DNA of 5,897 nt, taken from NCBI GenBank assembly GCA_028281075.1, contig JANQKO010000505.1, forward strand, positions 1-5,897. Reading direction: 5' to 3'. The number at the start of each line of letters is the position of its first letter. The stretch's first letter is position 1. A program made the position numbers and the translations under genes. Under the pieces are notes generated by a model. The model was given only the letters and a program-made list of their open reading frames with translations. It was not told the DNA's origin and made no database searches. This stretch comes from Alphaproteobacteria bacterium. Lineage in GTDB: Bacteria > Pseudomonadota > Alphaproteobacteria > GCA-2731375. Shown in pieces: positions 1 to 4,572 of this stretch.

Positions 1-690
1 GATGATGCAGTTGTCGGCGCGGTCGCGCACGACCTCCATCTCGTATTCCTTCCAGCCGAGCACCGATTCCTCGATCAGCACCTCGCTGGTCGGCGACGCG
101 TCGAGGCCGCCCTCGACGATGGCCCGGAATTCGTCGCGGTTATAGGCGATGCCGCCGCCGGTGCCACCGAGCGTGAAGCTGGGCCGGATGATCGCCGGCA
201 GGCCGACGACGTCGAGGCCGGCCAGCGCCTCGTCCAGGCTGTGCGCGAAGTGAGCTTTTGGCGTTTCCAGCCCGATCGCGTTCATGGCCTGCTTGAACTG
301 CTGACGGTCCTCGGCCTTGGTGATCGCCGTTGGCGAAGCACCGATCAACTCAACGCCCAGCCGTTCCAGCGTGCCGTCGCGGCTTAGCGCCATCGCCGTG
401 TTCAGCGCGGTCTGTCCGCCCATTGTCGGCAACACGGCGTCGGGCTGTTCCTTGGCCAGGATGCGGGCGACGACCTCCGGCGTGATCGGCTCGACATAGG
501 TGGCGTCGGCCATGTCCGGATCGGTCATGATCGTCGCCGGGTTCGAGTTCACCAGCACGACGCGGTAGCCCTCGTCTCTCAACGCCTTGCAGGCCTGGGT
601 GCCGGAATAGTCGAACTCGCAGGCCTGGCCGATGATGATCGGCCCGGCGCCGATGATCATGATCGAGGAAATGTCGGTCCGCTTAGGCAT
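1..690 (-). CDS. carB: Carbamoyl phosphate synthetase large subunit, N-terminal part (cut by window edge)
   Basis: CarB makes carbamoyl phosphate from bicarbonate, two ATP and ammonia channelled from CarA, in the cytoplasm, for pyrimidine and arginine synthesis. My reverse translation gives 230 residues of a protein normally near 1,070-1,080, so only the first fifth is here. It starts MPKRTDISSIMIIGAGPI, as CarB proteins do, followed by the pre-ATP-grasp fold (NSNPATIMTD at 48-57, PTMGGQTALN at 88-97) and the start of the first ATP-grasp domain (IIRPSFTLGGTGGG at 167-180, WKEYEMEVVRD at 213-223). R129, R169, G175, G176, E208 and E215 fall at the same numbers as the bicarbonate/ATP-site residues of the E. 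coli enzyme (known numbering, from memory). The ATG at 690-688 is the only reasonable start, because an in-frame TGA lies at 702-700. It overlaps the carA stop by 8 bases and has no good Shine-Dalgarno sequence, which suggests coupling to carA translation. Confidence 0.97.
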   Translation of the reverse strand, partial: MPKRTDISSIMIIGAGPIIIGQACEFDYSGTQACKALRDEGYRVVLVNSNPATIMTDPDMADATYVEPITPEVVARILAKEQPDAVLPTMGGQTALNTAMALSRDGTLERLGVELIGASPTAITKAEDRQQFKQAMNAIGLETPKAHFAHSLDEALAGLDVVGLPAIIRPSFTLGGTGGGIAYNRDEFRAIVEGGLDASPTSEVLIEESVLGWKEYEMEVVRDRADNCII

Positions 691-1855
691 TCTGGGCCAT
701 CAAGTCGACGAAGCGTTCGAACAGATAGTGGCTGTCCTGCGGGCCCGGCGACGCCTCGGGATGATACTGCACGGCGAAGATCGGCTTGCCGTCGACGGCG
801 AAGCCTTCGAGGCAGTTGTCGAACAGCGACACGTGGGTCGGCGTGACGCCGGCCGGCAGCGAGTCGCGGACCACGACGAAGCCGTGGTTCTGGCTGGTGA
901 TCTCGACCTTGCCGGTGGTCAGGTCCTTGACCGGCTGGTTGGCGCCGCGATGGCCCATATGCATCTTCTCGGTCCGCGCCCCCAGCGCCAGCGCCAGCAT
1001 CTGGTGTCCGAGGCAGATGCCGAACAGCGGTTTGCCGGATTCGATGACGCCGCGGATCGCCGGCACGGCATATTCGCCCGTGGCGGCCGGATCGCCGGGA
1101 CCGTTCGACAGGAACACGCCGTCCGGATCGTGGCGCAGAATGTCGTCGGCCGTCGAATCGGCCGGCACGACGGTGATCCGGCATCCGGCCGAGGCCAGGC
1201 AGCGCAGGATGTTGCGCTTGACGCCGTAGTCAACGGCGACGACGTGATGGACGGGGTCCTTGAGCCGGCCGTAGCCGTCCGCCAGCGACCAGCGGGTTTC
1301 TTCCCAGGCATGGCTCTGCCGGCAACTGACGTCGATGGCGAGGTCCATGCCTTCCAGGCCGGGCCAGGCGTTCGCCTCGGCCTGAAGTGCCGCAATATCG
1401 AATTGTCCGTCGGGATCGTGCCGCAGCACGCCGCGCGGCGCGCCGAGGTCGCGGATGCGCCGGGTCAGCCGCCGGGTGTCGATGCCGGCGATCGCCGGCA
1501 GGCCGAAGCGTGACAGCCAGGCATCGAAATCTCCGGCCGCGCGCCAGTTCGACGGTCCGGTGACGTCCATGCGCAGGACGCAGCCGCGCGCCGCCGGCGT
1601 CGTCGTCTCGTGGTCCTCGTCGTTGGCGCCGACGTTGCCGATATGCGGGAAGGTGAAGTTGATGATCTGGCCGGCATAGGAGGGATCGGTCATGATCTCC
1701 TGATAGCCGGTCATCGAGGTATTGAAGCAGACCTCGCCGACCGCCTGGCCGACAGCGCCCAGGCCCTGGCCCTGGAACACCGTGCCGTCATCCAGCACCA
1801 ACACCGCCGTCGCGCGTGCGGACGGCGCGGCGGGGTCGCTGATGATGGGTGTCAT
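683..1855 (-). CDS. carA: Carbamoyl phosphate synthetase small subunit (glutaminase)
   Basis: CarA hydrolyses glutamine and passes ammonia to CarB. The 390-residue length is normal for the family. An N-terminal CPSase small-chain domain spans about 15-150 (EVCFNTSMTGYQEI at 41-54, FTFPHIGNVG at 67-76, GIDTRRLTR at 124-132). A class I glutamine amidotransferase domain follows at about 203-385. Its oxyanion-strand motif SNGPGDP is at 250-256, the nucleophile is Cys281 in GICLGHQ, and the other triad members are His365 and Glu367 in QYHPEA, so the catalytic triad is intact. The chosen ATG gives a short variable N-terminus before the conserved VLVLDDGTVFQG stretch, as in relatives. The ribosome binding site is weak (GGAA about 9 bases before the start). 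carA is the first gene of a carAB operon transcribed leftwards, diverging from the YqeY-family gene. Confidence 0.98.
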   Translation of the reverse strand: MTPIISDPAAPSARATAVLVLDDGTVFQGQGLGAVGQAVGEVCFNTSMTGYQEIMTDPSYAGQIINFTFPHIGNVGANDEDHETTTPAARGCVLRMDVTGPSNWRAAGDFDAWLSRFGLPAIAGIDTRRLTRRIRDLGAPRGVLRHDPDGQFDIAALQAEANAWPGLEGMDLAIDVSCRQSHAWEETRWSLADGYGRLKDPVHHVVAVDYGVKRNILRCLASAGCRITVVPADSTADDILRHDPDGVFLSNGPGDPAATGEYAVPAIRGVIESGKPLFGICLGHQMLALALGARTEKMHMGHRGANQPVKDLTTGKVEITSQNHGFVVVRDSLPAGVTPTHVSLFDNCLEGFAVDGKPIFAVQYHPEASPGPQDSHYLFERFVDLMAQNA

Positions 1856-1876
1856 CCGAGGGGTTCCGAACAGGTC

Positions 1877-1906
1877 GCGCGGCCCCGGCGATTCGCCCGG
1901 CCGCGC
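1877..1906 (-). promoter_or_regulatory. GC-rich hairpin in the carA 5' leader
   Basis: GCGCGGCC (1877-1884) is complementary to GGCCGCGC (1899-1906), an 8-bp outer stem. Inside it GGCG (1887-1890) pairs with CGCC (1894-1897) around an ATT loop, with a small internal bulge. In the carA transcript this stem would form between the predicted transcription start and the start codon, about 20 bases before the ATG. No U-tract follows, so it is not a standard intrinsic terminator. It may affect translation, RNA stability or pausing; this role is inferred from position only. Confidence 0.45.
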
Positions 1907-1921
1907 CGAAAAAGCGCCGGG

Positions 1922-1950
1922 ACAGTAAGCAAAAGCCCGGCCGCCGTCAA
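1922..1950 (-). promoter_or_regulatory. carA: Probable sigma-70 promoter of carAB
   Basis: Read on the minus strand, TTGACG (1950-1945) is followed after exactly 17 bases by TACTGT (1927-1922). Five of six -35 positions and three of six -10 positions match the housekeeping consensus. Transcription would begin near 1915, giving a leader of about 60 bases before the carA ATG. The AT-rich tract upstream of the -35 could act as an UP element (inference). Confidence 0.6.
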
Positions 1951-1957
1951 GCCTGGC

Positions 1958-1993
1958 GATTTGTTGGAAAATCTTTATATATCAATATCTTAG
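1958..1993 (+). promoter_or_regulatory. AT-rich island, probable promoter region of the YqeY-dnaG-rpoD unit
   Basis: This 36-base stretch has about 28 A/T bases, far from the GC-rich surroundings. On the plus strand TTGTTG (1961-1966) is followed after 16 bases by CAATAT (1983-1988), a modest sigma-70 match. Transcription from there would start about 78 bases before the downstream ATG. The exact hexamers are uncertain because the TATATAT run offers other registers. The same tract lies just upstream of the carA -35 element, so it may serve both directions. Confidence 0.4.
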
Positions 1994-2060
1994 TTCCGCG
2001 TCGGCGGTTTGCGTCGCCGCTGCCTTTCAGTTAGCATTCCCTGCCTCATGCACGAACAGC

Positions 2061-2065
2061 GGGAG
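2061..2065 (+). promoter_or_regulatory. Ribosome binding site of the YqeY-family gene
   Basis: GGGAG lies 8 bases before the ATG at 2074, a good Shine-Dalgarno match and spacing. It supports that start codon. Confidence 0.7.
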
Positions 2066-2073
2066 TTATCCGA

Positions 2074-2550
2074 ATGCTGCGTGCCGATCTGTCAGAGTCG
2101 CTCAAGTCCGCCATCAAGGCGAAGGACAATCGCCGCGTCTCGACGTTGCGCCTGATCCTGGCCGCCATCAAGGACCGCGACATCGCCGTGCGCGGCGATG
2201 GCCGGGCCGACGGCGTCAGCGACGACGAGATCCTCGGGATCCTGCAAAAGATGATCAAGCAGCGGCGCGAGAGCATCGCCCACTACGAGCAGGGCGCGCG
2301 CCTGGAGCTGGCGGCGCAGGAGCAGGAAGAGATCGACGTCATCCAGGACTATCTGCCGGCGCAGTTGAGCGATGACGAGATGAACGCGGTGGTCACCGAG
2401 CTTCTGGCCGAGATCGGCGCCGACGGCATCAAGGACATGGGCCGGACCATGGGCGTGCTGAAGCAGCGCTATGCCGGCCGGATCGACACCAGCAAGGCCA
2501 GCCTGATCGTGCGGCAGCTCCTGACCGGCGGACCGTCGTCGGCGTCGTAG
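2074..2550 (+). CDS. yqeY: YqeY family protein (GatB/YqeY domain)
   Basis: The 158-residue protein has the usual length and all-helical composition of the YqeY family: an opening MLRADLSESLKSAIKAKD, then RRVSTLRLILAAIKDRDI at 20-37, a QKMIKQRRESIAHYEQGAR block at 58-76, IDVIQDYLPAQLSDDE at 86-101 and a C-terminal MGRTMGVLKQRYAGRIDTS at 122-140. The family resembles the tail domain of GatB, the tRNA-dependent amidotransferase subunit, and is thought to bind tRNA, but its physiological role is not established. It is not GatB itself, as the kinase-like catalytic part is absent. No signal peptide or membrane segment is visible. It is the first gene of a rightward unit; dnaG follows after 98 bases. 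In many bacteria yqeY sits next to rpsU, dnaG or rpoD, so the position is typical. Ends at TAG. Confidence 0.93.
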   Translation: MLRADLSESLKSAIKAKDNRRVSTLRLILAAIKDRDIAVRGDGRADGVSDDEILGILQKMIKQRRESIAHYEQGARLELAAQEQEEIDVIQDYLPAQLSDDEMNAVVTELLAEIGADGIKDMGRTMGVLKQRYAGRIDTSKASLIVRQLLTGGPSSAS

Positions 2551-2561
2551 GTCCGGGGGAT

Positions 2562-2589
2562 TTGCCCCGCTCGGGCGACGCGCTAATCT
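2562..2589 (+). promoter_or_regulatory. Possible weak promoter in front of dnaG
   Basis: TTGCCC (2562-2567), 16 bases, TAATCT (2584-2589) is a weak sigma-70-like pair in the 98-base gap between the YqeY-family gene and dnaG. It would give a leader of about 50 bases. The -35 matches four of six positions and the -10 three of six, so this may be chance. dnaG could equally be read through from upstream. Confidence 0.25.
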
Positions 2590-2648
2590 TGTCCCGCGCC
2601 CTGCCGTTGCGCGGCGTTCGCGGCCAGATCTGATACCGACATCCGCCG

Positions 2649-4508
2649 ATGGCTTTCAGCGACCAGTTCCTCGATGAGATCCGGACCCGCGTGCCGGTGT
2701 CGGATGTCGTCGGGCGACGGGTCAAGCTGATCAAGCGGGGGCGCGAGTATGTCGGCCTCAGCCCGTTCAACAGCGAAAAGACGCCATCGTTCACGGTGAA
2801 CGACCAGAAGCGGTTCTACCACTGCTTCTCCAGCGGCGAGCACGGCGACGTCTTCACTTTCCTGATGAAGACCGAAGGCCTGTCGTTTCCCGAGGCGGTC
2901 GAGCGGCTGGCGGCCGAGGCCGGCCTGGAGGTGCCGAAGGACGCGCCAGAAGACCGCGCCAGGGCCGAGCGCCGGGCCGGCCTGGTCGAGGCCATGGAGG
3001 CGGCGACCCAGTGGTTCCAGGCCAGGCTCGCCGGCCAGAGCGGGCGGATTGCCGCCGATTACCTGCGAGGGCGCGGTCTCGATGCCGAGACCGTGCGGCA
3101 ATTCCGGCTCGGCTTCGCGCCCGATCGGCGCACGATGCTGAAGGAAGCGCTGATCGCGCGCGGTTTCGCGGAAAGCGTCCTGGTCGAGGCCGGCCTGCTG
3201 ATCGCGCCCGATGACGGTGGCGCCAGCTACGACCGGTTCCGCCACCGGGTCATGTTTCCGATCACCGACCGCCGCGGCCGGGTGATCGCCTTCGGCGGCC
3301 GCACGCTGGGCGAGTCGCGCGCGAAGTACCTGAACTCGCCGGAAACGCCGCTCTTCCACAAGGGCAACGTGCTCTACAACCTCGGCCCGGCCCGGCAGGC
3401 GGCGCACGAGGCCGGCGAGGTGGTCGTCACCGAAGGCTATATGGACGTCATCGCGCTGTACCGCGCCGGCTTCAAGCACGCGGTGGCGCCGCTGGGGACG
3501 GCCCTGACCGAGGCCCAGATCGCCGAGCTCTGGCGGCTGGCGCCGGAGCCGGTGCTCTGCCTCGACGGCGACAATGCCGGCCAGCGGGCCGCCCGGCGCG
3601 CCGCCGAGCGGGCGCTGCCGCTGCTCAAGCCGGGACAGTCGCTGCGTTTCGCCGAGTTGCCGGCCGGCGACGATCCGGACAGCCTGCTGGCCGGCGAGGG
3701 GCCGGCCGCGCTGCGGCGCGTGCTGGACGCGGCCCTGCCCATGGCCGAGGTGCTGTGGCGGGGTGCCGTCGGCGGGCGCCCGCTGGACACGCCCGAACGG
3801 CGCGCCGGCCTGCGGCGCGATCTGGGCCGGATGGCGGCCGAGATCCGCGACGAGACCGTGCGCGGCTACTACCGGCAGTATTTCGCCGAGCGCCTGGATG
3901 GCCTGTTCGGCGGTGGTGGCGGACGGTCGCCCGGACCCAGGCCGGGCGGGCCGCGCCGCGGCGGCCATTACGGCGCGTTTACCATAGCGAAACTACCTGC
4001 GCGACATAGTCTCGGGCAGGGTAGCGAGGCGCAGTCCATACGCCGGGAGCGATTGTTGACCGCTGTATTGCTCAATCATCCGGTGTTGCTGGAAGAGGTT
4101 GGGGAGGATTACGCTTCGCTGGCCTTGTCCAGCCCCGCGCTTGACAGCCTGCGGAATGCGATCATAAAACAGGCCGGTTCGGGCGAGCCCCTTGATATTG
4201 CTGGTCTAAAGGACAATCTCTCCGGCAGCGCACAGGCTGAGCTTATGAGCTTATCTGGGCCGGTTGCGGCCGATTTGGAGCCATTTGCGCGTCCGGAAGC
4301 AGATTTGAACGAGGCGAGGGCAGGTTGGGTGCATACCCTCGGGCTGCACCGCTTGGAAGGGCTTCGTGTTGATATGAATGCGGCCGCGGCTGTTCTGGCG
4401 CAGGATATGACGGACGAGAACTACGCGCGATATCTGGCGTTGAAGCAGGAATTCGACCGGGCCCGGGGCGAGGCGACCGCGCTCGACGCCGACCGGGGGG
4501 CGTCGTGA
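2649..4508 (+). CDS. dnaG: DNA primase DnaG
   Basis: DnaG makes the RNA primers for the lagging strand at the replication fork and docks on the DnaB helicase. The 619-residue protein has the full domain order: N-terminal zinc-type domain (about 1-100), RNA polymerase core with TOPRIM fold (about 110-420), a Gly/Pro/Arg linker (421-440) and a C-terminal helicase-binding domain (about 445-610). The core has RFRHRVMFPITDRRGRVIAF at 196-215 and KYLNSPETPLF at 226-236. TOPRIM metal ligands are visible as E262 and D266 (EGYMDV), D306 and D308 (CLDGDNAG) and D342/D344 (GDDPDSL). The zinc domain is odd: three of four ligand positions are replaced. The ATG at 2649 is forced by an in-frame TGA at 2631-2633, although no Shine-Dalgarno is visible. 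Codon use changes sharply from residue 444 onward. Ends at TGA, 64 bases before rpoD. Confidence 0.98.
   Translation: MAFSDQFLDEIRTRVPVSDVVGRRVKLIKRGREYVGLSPFNSEKTPSFTVNDQKRFYHCFSSGEHGDVFTFLMKTEGLSFPEAVERLAAEAGLEVPKDAPEDRARAERRAGLVEAMEAATQWFQARLAGQSGRIAADYLRGRGLDAETVRQFRLGFAPDRRTMLKEALIARGFAESVLVEAGLLIAPDDGGASYDRFRHRVMFPITDRRGRVIAFGGRTLGESRAKYLNSPETPLFHKGNVLYNLGPARQAAHEAGEVVVTEGYMDVIALYRAGFKHAVAPLGTALTEAQIAELWRLAPEPVLCLDGDNAGQRAARRAAERALPLLKPGQSLRFAELPAGDDPDSLLAGEGPAALRRVLDAALPMAEVLWRGAVGGRPLDTPERRAGLRRDLGRMAAEIRDETVRGYYRQYFAERLDGLFGGGGGRSPGPRPGGPRRGGHYGAFTIAKLPARHSLGQGSEAQSIRRERLLTAVLLNHPVLLEEVGEDYASLALSSPALDSLRNAIIKQAGSGEPLDIAGLKDNLSGSAQAELMSLSGPVAADLEPFARPEADLNEARAGWVHTLGLHRLEGLRVDMNAAAAVLAQDMTDENYARYLALKQEFDRARGEATALDADRGAS
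4141..4168 (+). promoter_or_regulatory. Candidate internal promoter for rpoD inside dnaG
   Basis: TTGACA (4141-4146), a perfect -35 consensus, is followed after 16 bases by CATAAA (4163-4168), which matches four of six -10 positions. It points toward rpoD, whose ATG is about 400 bases downstream. The -10 is built from the codons ATC-ATA-AAA; ATA and AAA are uncommon in this gene. E. coli is known to have rpoD promoters inside dnaG, so the position is plausible. The sigma factor (housekeeping or heat shock) cannot be decided from sequence alone. Confidence 0.4.
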
Positions 4509-4558
4509 ACGCGTGCGGCGGATGGCGGCAGTGACATTCACCATTTCAAACGATTGGC

Positions 4559-4563
4559 GGGAG
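4559..4563 (+). promoter_or_regulatory. Ribosome binding site of rpoD
   Basis: GGGAG lies 9 bases before the ATG at 4573. An in-frame TAA at 4564-4566 rules out any start further upstream, so the site and start agree. Confidence 0.7.
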
Positions 4564-4572
4564 TAAGGCCCT

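Noticed and set aside
632..1513. 293-codon plus-strand open frame over carA and the start of carB
   Set aside because: It lies exactly opposite carA codons. The carA product is unmistakable and the plus-strand translation resembles no protein.
2002..2019. CGGCG/CGCCG inverted repeat with 8-base loop upstream of the YqeY-family gene
   Set aside because: A 5-bp stem in GC-rich DNA is expected by chance, and nothing nearby supports a function.
2554..2576. Small stems CGGGG/CCCCG and CCCG/CGGG after the YqeY-family stop as a terminator
   Set aside because: The stems are only 4-5 bp and no T-run follows, so an intrinsic terminator is not supported. Read-through into dnaG is likelier.
2583..3968. 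461-codon open frame antisense to dnaG
   Set aside because: It is codon-aligned with dnaG on the opposite strand. It stays open because the sense codons TTA, CTA and TCA are avoided in the high-GC3 part, and it is interrupted upstream of 3968 where CTA first appears (3993). The translation is Arg/Ala/Gly/Pro-rich with no recognisable domain.
4238..4254. Direct repeat TGAGCTTA twice in dnaG
   Set aside because: Two copies with an 8-base period inside a coding region, encoding an ordinary stretch of the helicase-binding domain; too short to call an operator.
3978..4508. Frameshift or foreign gene fusion at the dnaG codon-use break
   Set aside because: The reading frame is continuous and the downstream protein has the expected features of a DnaG helicase-binding domain, so neither a frameshift nor a fusion to an unrelated gene is needed.
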